NCBI RefSeq assembly: GCF_047675955.1
Contig: NC_132926.1
Span: forward strand, 15,009,326-15,073,325
Length of the DNA stretch: 64,000 bases
DNA from: Chlorocebus sabaeus
Taxonomy: Eukaryota > Chordata > Mammalia > Primates > Cercopithecidae
Direction of reading: 5' to 3'
Every line of letters begins with the position of its first letter. The stretch's first letter is position 1. Position numbers and translations under genes: made by a program. The notes under the pieces are model-generated. The model saw nothing but the letters and a program-made list of their open reading frames with translations. It was not told the DNA's origin and did not search any database. Below, piece after piece: positions 37,885-51,376 of the stretch.

Positions 37885-40800
37885 AAGCACAACACAATTA
37901 TATCAAGCACTCTCTCAGACCACAGTGAAATAAAACTAGAAATAAACTCCAAAAGGAATCTCAAAACCATGGAAATACATGGAAATTGCATAACCTGTAC
38001 CTGAATGATCACTGGGTCAAAAATGAAATCGAGATGTAAAGTAAAAAATTATTCGAACTGAATGACATGACACAACCTATCAAAATCTCTGGGACACAGC
38101 AAAGGTGGTTCTAAGAGGAAAGTTCATAGCCTTAAACCCCTACATCAAAAAGTCTGAAAGAACACAAACAGACAATCTAAGGTCACACCTCAAGGAGCAA
38201 GAGAAACAAGAACAAACCAAACACAAACCCAGCAGAAGAAAGAAAATAACCAAGATCAGAGAAGAATTAAATAAAATTGAAGGAAAAAAATACAAAAGAT
38301 AAATGAAACAAAAGCTGGCTCTTTGCAAAGTTGAATAAAATTGATAGACCATTAGCAAGATTAAGGAAAGAAGAGACAAAATCCAAATAAGCTCAATAAG
38401 AAATGAAACGGGAGATATTACAACTGACATCACAGAAATACAAAAGATCAGTCAATGCTACTATGAACACCTTTATGTGCATAAACTAGGAAAACTAGGA
38501 GAGATGGATAAATTCCTGGAAAGGTACAACCCTCCCAGCTTAAATCAGGAAGAATTAGATACCCTGAACAGACCAATAACAAGAAGTGAGATTGAAATGG
38601 TAATTACCAACAAAGAAAAGTTCAGGACCAGACAGATTCACAGCAGAATTCTACCATTCAAAGAAGAATTGGTACCAACCCTATTGACACTAATCCACAA
38701 GACACAGAAAGAGGGAACCCTCCCTAAATTATTTTATGAAGCCAGTATCACCCTAATATCAAAACCAGGAAAGGACATAACCAAAATGAAAACTACAGAT
38801 CAATATCCTTGATGAACACAGATACTAAAATCCTTAACAAAATTAACAAAATACTAGCTAACTGAATCCAACAACATATCAAAAAGATAATCCACCATGA
38901 TCCAGTGGGTTTCATACCATACCAGGGATTCAGAGATGGTTTAACATATGCAAGTCAATAAATGTGATTCACAGCATAAACAGAATTAAAAACAAAAATC
39001 ATATGATCATCTCAACAGATGCAGAAAAAACATTTGAAAAAATCCAGCATCACTATGATTAAAACTCTCAGCAAAATCGGCATACAAGGGACATACCTCA
39101 AAATAATAAAAGCCACCTGTGACAAACCCACAGCCAACATAATACTGAAAGGGAAAAAGTTGAAAGCATTCCCTCTGAGAACTGGAACAAAGCAAGGATG
39201 CCCACTGTCACCACTCCTCTTCAACGTAGTACTGGAAGTCCTAGCCAGAGCAATCAGACAAGAGAAAGAAATAAAGCGCATCCAAATCTGTAAAGAGAAA
39301 GTCAAATCATTGCTGTTTGCTGATGCTATGATTGTTTACCTAGAAAACCCTGAAGACTCCTCCAGAAAGCTCCTAGAACTGATCAAAGAATTCAGCAAAC
39401 TTTCCAGATACAAAATTAATGTACACAAATCAGTAGTTCCTCTATACATCAACAATGACAAAGCTGAGAATCAAATCAAGAATTCAACCCCTTTTAGAAT
39501 AGCCACAAAACAAAACAAAACAAAAAAACACTTAGGAATATACCTAACCAAGGAGGTGAAAGACCTCTACAAGGAAAACTACAACACACTGCTGAAAGAA
39601 ATCATAGATGACACAAACAAATGGAAACACATCCCATGCTCATGGATGGGTATAATCAATATTACAAAATGATCATACTGCCAAAAGCAATCTACAAATT
39701 CAATGCAATTCCCTCAAAATATCACCATCATTCTTCATTGAATTAGAAAAACACTCTAAAATTCATATGGAACCAAAAAAGAGGCAGCATAGTCAAAGCA
39801 AGACTAAACAAAAAGAACAAATCTGGAGGCATCATATTACCTGAATTCAAACTACACTATAAGGCCATAGTCCAAAACAGCACAGTACTAGTATAAAAAT
39901 AGGCTTATAAAAATGGGACAGAATAGAGAACCCAGAAATAAACCCAAATACTTGCAGGAACTGATCTTCAACAATGCAAACAAAAACATAAAGTGGAGAA
40001 AGGACACCCTTTTCAACAAATGGTGCTAAGATAATTGGCTAGCCACATGTAGGAGAATGAAACTGGATCCTCATCTCTCACCTTATACAAAAATCATCTC
40101 ACAATGGATTAAGGACTTAAATCTAAGACTTGAAACTATAAAAATTCTAGAAGATAACATTGGAAAAATCCTTCTAGTCATTAGCTGAAGCAAGGATTTT
40201 ATGACCAGGAACCCAAAAGGAAATGCAATAAAAACAAAGATGAATAGCTGAGACTTAATTAAACTAAAGAGCTTCTGCATGGCAAAAAGGAACAGTCAGC
40301 AGAGTAAACAGACAACCCACAGAGGGGGAGAAAATCTTCACAATCTATATATCTGACAAAGGGCTAATATCCAGAATCTACAATGAACTCAAACAAATCA
40401 ACGAGAAAAAAATAATCAACCCATCAAAAAGCAGGCTAAGGACAAGAAGAGACAATTTTCAAAAGAAGATATACAAACGGCCAACAAACATATGAAAAAA
40501 TGCTCAACATCACTAATGATCAGGGAAATGCAAATCAAAACCACAATGTGATTCCACTGTACTGCTGCAAAACTGGCCATAATCAAAAAATCAAAAAATC
40601 ATAGATGTTGGCATGGATGCGGTGAACAGGGAACACTTCTCCTCTGCTGGTTGGAATGTAAACTAGTATGACCACTAAGGAAAACAGTGTGGAGATTCCT
40701 TAAAGAACTAAGCGTAGAACTACCATTTGATCCAGCAATTCCACTAATGGGTATCTACTCAGAGGAAAAGAAGTCTTTATATGTAAAAAGATACTTGCAC

Positions 40801-41262
40801 ATGCATGTTTACAGCAGCACAATTCACAATTGCAAAGACATGGAACCATCCCAAATGCTCATCAATCAATGTGTGGATAAAGAAACTGTGTGTGAGAGAG
40901 ATATACATATATAATGGAATACTACTCAGTCACAAAAAGGAATGAATTGATAGCATTCACAGCATGATTCTAAGTGAAGCAACTCAGGGATGGAAAACCA
41001 AACATCATATGTTCCCACTCATAAGTGGGAGTTAAGGTATGAGGATGCAAAGGCATAAGAAAGGCACATGGACTTTGGGGACTCAGGGGGAAAGGTGGGA
41101 AGGCACTGAGGGATGAAATACTGCAAATAGGATGCATATACTGCTTGGGTGATGGGTGCACCAAAATCTCACAAATTACCAGTAAAGAAGTCACATGTAA
41201 ACAATCACATGTAAACAAACACCACCTGTTCTCCAATAACCTATGGAAATAAAAAAAAATTT
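37885..41262 (+). pseudogene. 5'-truncated primate LINE-1 (second frame to 3' UTR)
   Basis: About 3.4 kb of L1. It begins inside the second frame, after the endonuclease, with CTCTCTCAGACCACAGTG, covers the whole reverse transcriptase and C-terminal region, and ends in a 3' UTR reading GATGGGTGCACCAAAATCTC, CACCTGTTCTCCAATAACC and an A-rich tail. The frame is broken: open parts are 38105-38302, 38477-38812, 39019-39672 and 40687-40914. The RT active-site word, normally FADD, reads FADA at 39316-39327. It cannot be active. The 3' UTR suggests an older primate subfamily (L1PB or old L1PA); I cannot fix which. Confidence 0.93.
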
Positions 41263-42038
41263 AAAAACAAACCTAAGAAAATCCCACAATATAATCCAAA
41301 AGTTAAAATGAGGAAATGAAAAAATATGATAAAGATGAATGCAATAAGAAAGAAAAATTAAAGTAAATAAAGACAAATAGAAAGCTTGAAAAAAAAATAG
41401 ATGTCTTTCAAGCCTGATTAAAAAACATGAGAGATAAAAATATAAAAGATTAGAGATGAGAAGGGAGACATAACTATAGTTACAGGAGCAATTAAACAAA
41501 TTGCATGAGAATATGACTCATGAAGAAGCGGCAAGGATATAGAAGCAGAAATAATCTTCAAGAAACTATTAATCAACCTGGAATAGTTCTAGCCAATGTT
41601 CACCTACAACACACTTACTGTGCCCTTAAAAATAATATTATGACTTCTTTCCTTGTACAAAGCAATATTTGATGGTACTTTATTATTTAATCATTTGATT
41701 AAATATTATAAACACTGGAGTCTAGCTGTTGTAATACTGTATTCTACATGTAAGCAGGATAGATTGCACTGTAAGGTACACTCCCTGCATTGCGAGAGTG
41801 TGGGGTTATGTACTTCCTCCTATTTTCCTGCTATTCAGCATAAAATTAAATGCTTTTTAAATTTTATCATCTTAGTTACTAATATTCAGCATTCATATGC
41901 TAGTCAGAGGTTAATTTCTCCTACTGAAATGCCAAGAAGCAGGTAGACTCTGTGGTATAAGAGTTTCTGGAGTCCTTCTACCTGCACTGCTCTTCTCTTT
42001 CTGATATCACTTCTAACTTTGTTACTTTCCATCCAAAC
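41263..42038. other. A-rich then unassigned DNA
   Basis: 41263-41470 is very A-rich and may be an older L1 remnant or tail. 41500-42038 shows no recognisable feature. Confidence 0.35.
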
Positions 42039-42040
42039 AC

Positions 42041-42073
<33 letters not shown>

Positions 42074-42078
42074 CGCGC
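42039..42078. repeat. (GT)12(GC)7 alternating purine-pyrimidine tract
   Basis: Forty bases of strict alternation: AC, then GT twelve times (42041-42064), then GC seven times (42065-42078). Such tracts are known to favour left-handed Z-DNA. The run of CpG steps stands out in a CpG-poor region. Confidence 0.95.
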
Positions 42079-42099
42079 TGTATCTGTGTGTTTCAATCA

Positions 42100-42540
42100 G
42101 ATGCTTCCTAAAATATTGCAGTCTTTGCTCACATAAACTTTCAATAGTTCTGTATTGTCTGCTTAATCAGACCTTAACTCCTTAAGATGAAGCTCGCAGC
42201 TCTTGGTCATCTGATTACTACACATCTATTCATGTATTTCTACTGCTATTCAATAAAATCACTATATTCCAATTAGCCTGACTAGAGTTGGAATTTTTTC
42301 TAGACAAGAAAGTGTCCCTGAAAAATCATCATCATCTTCACCTCACCTCCCATTCTCCAACCACCATACACTCTCACTTTTCTTCATTTAGAATATTCAT
42401 CATCTAATTTCCATACATAAAAGTCCTGACCCCTATTTACAACCTAATTAAAACTACACCTTCTCAAAGCTTCCCTTAGTGTACCAGTATGCTAATATAA
42501 ATAATGTTTATTTTCTTCTCTCCCTATTGAGGGTATACAG
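42100..42540 (+). repeat. L2 LINE, sense
   Basis: ACTTTCAATAGTTCTGTATTG, AGACCTTAACTCCTTAAGATG, CTCTTGGTCATCTGATTAC and ACACCTTCTCAAAGCTTCCC follow L2 order. Diverged but consistent over 400 bases. Confidence 0.6.
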
Positions 42541-43887
42541 GAATATCTCTGTAAATGCATGGGAGTGCTTGGTTTCTTCAAGAAACAACAAAGTCAATAT
42601 TTTTGTCTATTCATCTAGGAAGTGAAAGTCAGCAGAGAGAATTGAAAGAGAAAAATAGGAATTTTGCCATAACATAGTTAGGTATGATTAGCACATATGG
42701 TCATTACCGATACAAAGACAACCAAACAGGTTGCCACAAAATAATGAATTATCCAAATATTTTGAGGAGTGAGTGGTTGCTCAGGCTTAATTTCCTAGGA
42801 AATCAAAGGTCTAAAATAATCAACGTAAGTCTTTTGGACACATCTCCAATGTATACATTTCTGTATTTATGTAACCTGTCATGTACGCTGTGTGTGTGCA
42901 TGTGTATGTGTGCATATACATATACCAATAAATTACTTGCATCGTAAAATGTATTCAAAAGTTAAAATTTTAAAGAACAAGTGAAAATGAAGGTAAATTT
43001 ATATGGAAGTCTTGATTATTTTTTATCCTGCACCAGTTTATCATGATGCTCAAACCACATCTTGGAGACATGATCTCACTAGTTTTGACAAAAGGATAGA
43101 ATGAAGTAATAAAGAAATTAGCTCATGGAGTAGGTGATTAGGCCCTGCTGGATGCAGGTTGGGGAGGATAAGTGTTAGGGGAAAGGTGAGCGTTGGGAAG
43201 GGAAGAGAGACATATTGCAAATAAAGTGGATTTCCCACCAAGTCAAATATTTCTCTGACAGTTTCAAATTGGTTCGGAGCTCCTCAGAGGCAAGAGTTCT
43301 TATGCGGGACTCGAGAAAACATGGGTGTTTTTCTGTGGATTCTGACTTACATGGATGAGACAGCATCACTGGTTTAAGGGATCCCAGGCTTTAAAGGGCG
43401 TGCTCCTGGATGTAAGATGACTCACAGAGTTCAAGATGCAAGAAGGTCAACACAGGTTTCTCTTCTCTCTCTCCCCTGAAACTATACACTACAAAATGTC
43501 TACAGTGCTCATTTTGGCGTTTTCATATATGGTCTTCATACCCCTGGAATTTGATCAATTTATATTTATTGATTTCTATCCCTCTCAATAACATCCCTCT
43601 TCCCAACAAAGCACCTTCCCCACCATGCACACACAACACAGACACACAAATACAAAGAGACACACACACAATGGCTTTGTCCAATGCAGAGCAATTAGCA
43701 ATTACTTGAAATCTTTTCAGAAATAAGCACCCTCCCAAATTAACGCCTCTCCTCATCTGAGAGTACTTTCCTATTTTTCACCAATATTGAATAAAACAAC
43801 ACATAGTTTAACTTTATATTTGTGTGCATATTAAAATGTGCATATCTAAGCATAGTGTGGTACCTTTCAAACACCAATTTTCTTCTT
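42541..43887. other. Unassigned intronic DNA
   Basis: TG-rich run at 42887-42915 and CA-rich run at 43627-43670. No other element recognised. Confidence 0.4.
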
Positions 43888-44076
43888 TAAAATTTTGTTT
43901 CAAAGATCCTTTTTGATTATCGAATGTGTCAGTGTATTTCTTGCATAAAATACTATGAAAAAATATTTCCCTAAACTAAAATTTTAAAAAAATTCCTTTC
44001 AAAGATCCTTTTTGATTATTGAATGTGTCATAGTATATTTCTTACATAAAATACTACAAAAAATACTTCCCAAAAC
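43888..44076 (+). repeat. Tandem duplication, 99-base period
   Basis: CAAAGATCCTTTTTGATTAT occurs at 43901 and again at 44000. The following GAATGTGTCA, ATTTCTT(G/A)CATAAAATACTA and A-rich end repeat in the same order. The two copies are roughly 90 percent alike, differing by substitutions and small gaps. Confidence 0.92.
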
Positions 44077-47000
44077 TCCTCCAGTGCCTAACTTTCTGGT
44101 TGTAAGTGAGTTCATGCCCCTTTCCTCATGATTAACACAGATGGAAAGACTGCCGTGGTGTTTATCCTTTTTGTTCCCCTCAGAATAGTATAACTGTGCA
44201 TAAGTTATCTCTTAACCTAGTCTTTTTCAAAGAATGCCTACTCAAATATTTCAGTCCTCCTTAGGAAACATGCTCATATTTCAGTTAACTTTTCTTCTTC
44301 ACAAATAAGAAATGAGGATGGGGAGTGCAAGTCACTCCTCCATGTTCCTTGGCTAGCCTGCTTCTACACGGGTTGAAGAACATTTCTTGGTTTCTGGAAC
44401 ACCGTTTCTGACTCGCTGGTTCCCAGCTCAGCATGAGCTCACATTGCTCCATGTCTTTCCCTCTTGGCATACTGAAGGTCTTCGTCTATCACTGCATGTC
44501 TCTCTTCTAGCCTTCACTTTATTGTCTCCAACTTCATTGTTGCAGACTCCATAAACCATTTGCTGGATCAAAACTGAACATAATTAGCACAAAGTCATTT
44601 TCCTCCTCTTTAAATGGCTTCCTCCTGAAAAGCCCTGGGGTTTTCCTCAATCAGCTGAAGTAGCTAAAGTTTTTAAAGTAGGTTTTCCCTATTTCCAAAT
44701 AGTCCACCTAACACTTTTACATTAAAATAGCTTTAAGAATATGTGTTAAATCAAATACTCTGACCTTAATTTTTCAGTACTTCAGGGCATCTACTACTAC
44801 TTTGGAAGATGGAGATGACATATTACCCACTTAAACTCACCCCCGACGTATACGATTATTTTATTACTTTCTAAATTAAATTGATTTTAATTTGATTTAA
44901 TTTTATCGGAAGCATTTAAATCTAAATGCCTTAAAACCATTTTAGAAATTTAGAGCAAAATTAAACCCACTTTGCAGATGGAGCAAACTTACCAAAAGAA
45001 GTAACATTCTAACTCTGAATACATGAACCCATAAAACTGCTGGGTTCTAGCTTTCTACAGTTTTTATATCTGATTTCCATAAAGATTGTATATAGGTCAA
45101 GGGTCTTGATAACTCAAGGATCAACAAAGGCTAAGTCAGACCTTAAACAACAGAGTAGCCTGGAGGAGGATCAGGTGACCTCAAAGACATGGGATCTATC
45201 CAGAACTGCTACTGCTTCTAATCCTATCTGTCCTGACCGAAATCTCAACCAGTGTGACTGAATCTTCTTATGTTTTGAGAATGGCCAAAAATAAAAATTT
45301 CTAATATAAAATCTTTCACTTTCAAAACGTTGGTCGTTAATCTAAAAATGTTTGATACTGCACTAATCAAATTAAACAATTCAAACTGGATTCAGCCTGT
45401 AGACTAACATGCAGTTCGTAACTTCTGTTGTTAACTATCCCATAAACCACTTAGCCACACCTTAAACTCCTTTAACATTCCTCAAACTGAGTTGATGGAA
45501 AGCAGGAAAGAACAATTTTCTAGAAAGTTCTTACAGCTAGCACTTAAATAATACTCAAAATTAAATCACAAGTAACATTCTTAGTTTCATGTATAAGTCT
45601 ATATAGATAATGCCCACATATCTGGAGTTTCTATCCTATTTACAAATCTATTATTAATACCTGAAATTTTCTTCTACCTGCTATGTCTCAGTTTCAGAAG
45701 GGTTAATTGAAGTGCCTCATTACTTCTCATACATTCTTCTCTAACTTGCTTTACTTTGATATTATTTTTTGTGCAGGCTTCTTCTGATTCAATTGTAGAA
45801 AATTTATACTATCAACTTCCTTAGTTTTAACTCATCTTATTTATGACTTTAATTCTCAAGGCATGGCACATCTCTCCCACCTATTAGATAAATTTAATTT
45901 GATCATTGGCAACCAACAACTAAACTTAAGAAAATGACCAAACAATAAACAAAGAAAGAGTTTTCTGACTGAAGAGGCTTCCAGTTGCGAACGGACAAAA
46001 ACATTTTGCTTCTTACCATTTTACTGCCTTCACAGTAAAAAGAGCAACTCAACTGAAGTTAAAGTACTGATATCAGGAACTCAGCAGCTTAAAACCAAAT
46101 GATTATCCACCAAGTCCAATGTCTCCCTGAAGGCCTGGAGATTACACATGTAATAATCAGGCTGCCCTTGCCAAAAGGAAGGCTTAGTGCTTCATTTTAT
46201 TTATTGTATTTATTGAATGGAGCTATTCCTTGATAGCCCCTGGGAGCATCAGCAAACATGAAAGAAACCACCAAAGGAAAGGAAAAAATATATAAATAAC
46301 TAAAGACCATGCCACTAAAGTTTATAATCTGGAAAGTGCAATACTGAAATAAAGCACAGACTCCTACACTCCTCGAAGTACTCTGTTCTACTTTACAGTA
46401 ACGTAAGAATTGCTTAATTTGCCAAAAAAGTAAACCTCTAAAGTTTCATACAAGTCCATTTGTAGAATATCAAACCTTTCACTTCTAGCTTTCGTATCAT
46501 GCCATGTGACAATGTGATATTCTTACATTTTGCCTCCGGTTATATGTTATTATCAGCTGTGTTTTTGCATCGTAGTGATCATATATTAAGACTCCCATTA
46601 ATAAGCTTTTTAAAAATAAGTTTTCTCTATAGCCTCTGATACCTGGACTTTGAGGGAATTGAATTAGAAAAATGTAAAGGAGATCATTCTTTCATTTAGG
46701 AATGGAAAAGACAGAACCTATGATATTTTGTGTTTATGTCTTTCATTTTTTTAAAATCCATGATAATTCATTTCATATTCTTCTTTATAATGGTATTCTT
46801 TTAAATGTACATGTATATAAAATAAAGCTGAAAAACACAAATTGAAATCATTGTCATCCAAAGGGCTTAAAAGTTTCTTCTGGTTTTTGTTTTTTTTTGG
46901 TATGTTTTTAAATTTTGTTTTGTTTTTAAGAAATTGAGGCAACAATTTGCTTTAAGTTCCATGGAAATTGGCTTCATAAAATGTGGCTGGAAAAGAAATC

Positions 47001-50000
47001 ATCCCATATCAACATTAAGCACAGTCAAATATGAATGTATGCCTTTTGTAGCTACCTCTTTTACTATTCTTGCCATTGCCTTTTCACTTCCTTAAGAGCA
47101 AAATTATGGGCCTTTGGCTAGGTCTGGAGCTCATAGTAAGTTTTTACGTCTGTTACAGGCATTCTCTGTGATTTTACATGAGGGATTTGGGAGAAGAAAG
47201 GAGTAGAGTGGGTTATAAAACACAGAATTAATTTGAGCATGTAAGAGTAACAGAGTGGGAGTAGAAATAGAATCCCACTTGCATGTTTACTTTGTGTTTA
47301 CTTAAGAAATGCTCCAATGCTAGATTTATTGAGAAGCCGCTTTCTGGAGAGAAAAGAGAAAAATTTAAGTAACTCACCTTGAATGACAAATGAATGCAAC
47401 TTGGTTGGCAGTGACAATCTAAGGACATTGTCGCTGGTGCTAAGGAAAATCCTTCCTTCCCTCGGGCTTCATTCCTCATGTCTCAGATAACAAGCAGTGA
47501 GTACCTGGGTGTGCTGAAACTCTGCCGAGGAGACGGATATGCTACAGACCTTTTGCGAAAAGGACTCAATCTAATAGAATCTGTGTTCCACAAATACACT
47601 TTACATAAATCCATTACGTGCCCAGAGCCAGCTTGTTTTATAAATGCATTTTGTGAAATGCAATGGAATTAACCCAACATTTATATTTCAACCTCAAAGT
47701 ACATTATGAGAATTGTAAATTTCCCAATTACAACAGATGAAAATGAACATTGTGCTTATTTACTTTGGGTGGACATGGAGAGGGGTGGGGAAGAATAATT
47801 TTCTTAAAGGTTTAACCGACACTGGATTTCATTTACTGCCATTTCTGGCTTCCTATTTCATACCAACTTTATTTTCTTTGTTTATTGTTCTTGTTTTGTT
47901 TTGTTTTTCCCTTTCTGGATTTCCAATGAAATAACTGAAACTAGAATTTTGCTGGAAGAAAAAAAAAACTGAAGGATATTTTTAAGTCCCAAGGTGAAGA
48001 AATTACCTGAGGGAGTCAAGAGAACACAGACCAGATTTTTACAGTTTGTGCTACTTTGCATCTTTAAGGAGGCAATTAGTTATTCTTGTGTATTAGTGAC
48101 TGTGCCATTTTCTCCAAAACTCAGATAACACAAATGGTCTTAGAGAGGACATATTTTAAGGGGGTCATTTATTACTTAACAAAAGTATGGATTCTAATTT
48201 AAGGTTACTAGGAAAGCCCTTTCTCTGGATGTCGTCAAATTTCACAGCAGCAAAAACTTGACCAAGTTGTTCTCAACTCTCATTGCCATTTCTAGCCAAA
48301 TCATCATTGACTTCAAGATAGGATGAAAGAACCTGAAAAGATAACATGAACCTGAGAGTTTTATCTATTTGAAGTAACCCGATCCAAGCCAGCACAGTGC
48401 TAATGTAGTGGCTAAATTAGTGAGTGTAGTATGCAGCACTCTGGTATCTATACTACCAAAAACAAGAAAAAGAAAGAAAGACAGGTTCACCTGTTTGATG
48501 GGACTGTCAAGTTATCCAATGGGTCATTTTTGTCACAGCAGCACATAGGAAGCACAATCAACATTGATCTAGAGAGAACTGTTGGCAAAGTTAGAGATTT
48601 TACTATATGACTGTGCAGACTGAACACACACTTCTTATCACCAAAAAGGAAGTTGGTTTCTGAGAGCTGTCTTCACTCACTCACTATGCTTAGCAAAATC
48701 ACAATTGGAATTTTTTAAGGGAGATGTTTAAATAAGCGCAGTGAAAAATCCATGTATCCTAAAATCCCACCATGAAATGAAATTAAAACAAATGGAATCC
48801 CACAGAAAAGATTCATTTTATGACCATGTGTCTTTAAAACCTAAAATTAAATTGGAGAGCTTCTATCTCAAAGTATAGATTCCTGTTACTTCCTCTTCAA
48901 GAAAGGCATACCTAAAAGGTTATTGATTTGGTTCTGAAGGACACAGTGTTTATTATGGAGGAAGCCATCGCTGGGTACAAGTGTGAGAAATTAATGATGG
49001 CTTTGTAAGTGTCCATGCCGTGGTGTGGAACCAGTGGGGCAACTGTCAATCTATATGATAATACATTCCCAAACTTCATAAAATCAGTGATGTGAAAAAG
49101 CATTGATTTCTTTGTGAGCTAAACAGAATTCGTCAGAGAGAAAGAGCAAGAAGTTTACTGAAGTTAACACCTCTGCCTGCAGAGTTGCTCACACTTCAAT
49201 TTTTATTTGCTTAAAGAGTTTATGATGTGATGTGTAAAATTTCTTATTTTTATTTCTGGCCAAGAATGAGAACAGAAGACACATTATGTACCTCTTTTCA
49301 ATATGTAAAATATTGAAAAAATGTTTTAAAAGTAAAAAGAAAGACAGTCTACCTGTATGTTTTAAAATAACCATCTCTCATCTAATTTGAACTCTGACTT
49401 CAATACCTCCTTTGTGCCTTGCCAGCCACACTCACATACAGAGTTGCTTAGTTCTTCTAAGTATATTTTCTTTATGTAATTCTGACTGCATTGCAACTAG
49501 CACTACCGGAAACAATCAGGGCACTGTATCTAAGAGTTTATTTCTTATCAGTATGCAGGGATTTATATAGACTCACAGAAAGTAAAAATTATTCAAATAT
49601 GATGTTTTGAATAATACTGAAAAAAATGAAACTACTATTGGTCTACCAAATACATGATTAATTTCAGATTTTTTTCATCCATAACTCTTCTAGGTAAATT
49701 CATGGCAAGCATATTTTGTGCCCTTGGCTTCACCGGAAACACCCCCTTATTAGATGAGTTTTTAAGATGCATATAACTTAAATGGGAGAAGGTGCAGGTC
49801 TATAAATATGTATAAACAACTCTGCATAGATGGTTCCCTCTATAGGTGTAAGAATACCAACTATGAGGGACTTGCTAAAATTCCTTGTTTAAAATGTGCC
49901 ATAAATTCTTGGATAACAAGTGATTTTATTTATTAGGCCATCAAATTGCCTTCATTTAAATAGTATCTGACACACACAATGAAGTTGAAAAAGGACATCA

Positions 50001-51373
50001 GTAAATGAATTCAACATATGCTTTTATGGAAACTTCTAAAAGTAATTTCCTATCAAATAAGCACCTCAGAGTGTCAAATGTGCCAAGTGTCAGAATTTTG
50101 TTAAAATTCAAAAGGAGTCAAGTGCAGATTTTTCCTTGAGAGTACACCTTGATTAGCTTCATGAACGGAGGCATAAGTAAGACACATCCCCTTGTCCCCA
50201 CTGTAGAATAAATTATTTCAAAATTAAACATAAATTTAAATGCAAAAAAGTGACATCTTTTTGAGTATGTGAGACTTACCCAGGAAATGATGTATTTTCA
50301 ACACAGTTTTGAGATTAAATGATATTTAGCTATGCTTTTGCATTCACAACAAGCTGTCCGCCTGCAAATTTCCTTTTTCTTTTTTAAATGAAAGGAAATA
50401 TTTAAAGCTGCTCTGGCAGAAGTTTATAATATTTTATATAAACATTCTTAACTGATCTATTTGTAAACATTTTAATGGTAATGGTAATTCTTTTAGCAAA
50501 CATGCAATCTATTCATAACACACCACATAGCATTTGATGTTTTCTTCTTAAATCGGCTGTAACCTAATGCAATTTATCTTTTTAAAAAATGTTTTTGACT
50601 AAACACACTTTGGAATTGCTCAGAAACCCACAAATAAGCACCTTATCTCTTCAATGACTTGCTTAGGTTTCTCTATATTTACTGCTTAATGATTGGAAGG
50701 ATTTAATTTTCAAAGTTTCATTAAACCCCACCTAGAAAGCTGATGGATAGGCAATAGTGATTTGTGACAGAAGTTGCAGGAAACTATTAACCTACATAGG
50801 TGCCAAGGGGAAAAGTAAACATATAAAGAATTCTTTTTTTTTTTTTTTTGAAGACAAGTCTCTTCCTATTTGTCATTATTAAGCTCCAGAGCATCTGTTC
50901 CAAGTTTGATCTTCAATACGGATATGAGGCATTGCCGCCTGGAAATGAAAGTCTAAGATAAGGTGAGATTCTTAAGAGATCTTCATGAAAAAAAATAACC
51001 CAGGTTTCCATTTACTGGGAAGGCAAAATCAATACAAAGACCTAGAAACTTGTGGAGAGAGGACATTTTCTAGGTATAGGTCATAGTTTATCAAGCTGCC
51101 TCTTTTGCAATGTAATTTACTTGCTAATAAGACCAACTGACTACACCTGAATGCTGTGTTATCATCAAAATGTGATTTTAAAATTCTCTTCTCATTTCTT
51201 GTGTGCTGGAGGGTTGCTGGTTTATTTCCCCCCAGCTCACACTGTGGAGACAAGGTCGACTTCAAAGAAAATGAATGGTTTTATGACGCCACTTCATTAA
51301 AAAACAAAAACATTCGAAGCCCCACGTGGTGCAGTGCACAGAACATAAAAAGGTATTTAAGAAACGGGCCTAC
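44077..51373. other. Repeat-poor intronic DNA next to the TENM2 exon
   Basis: About 7.3 kb without an Alu, L1 or clear MIR that I can recognise; only short T runs (46890-46900, 50829-50848) break it. Open frames such as 47478-47672 (plus) and 44285-44470 (minus) match no family I know. Confidence 0.5.
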
Positions 51374-51376
51374 CGT
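51368..51376 (-). promoter_or_regulatory. TENM2: Splice donor of the TENM2 exon
   Basis: The exon ends ...GAGAACG and the intron starts GTAGGC, with GT at 51373-51372. Positions +3 (A) and +5 (G) fit the consensus; +4 and +6 do not, so the site is moderate in strength. Without splicing the frame runs four more codons (RPVS) and stops. Confidence 0.85.

Noticed and set aside
39019..39672. Long plus-strand open frame (217 codons) as a host gene
   Set aside because: It is LINE-1 reverse transcriptase inside a truncated element with a damaged active site.
41653..41946. Plus-strand frame of 97 codons
   Set aside because: AT-rich, no domain, no supporting signals.
47478..47672. Plus-strand frame of 64 codons in the repeat-poor block
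   Set aside because: Antisense to TENM2, no fitting splice sites, no known family.
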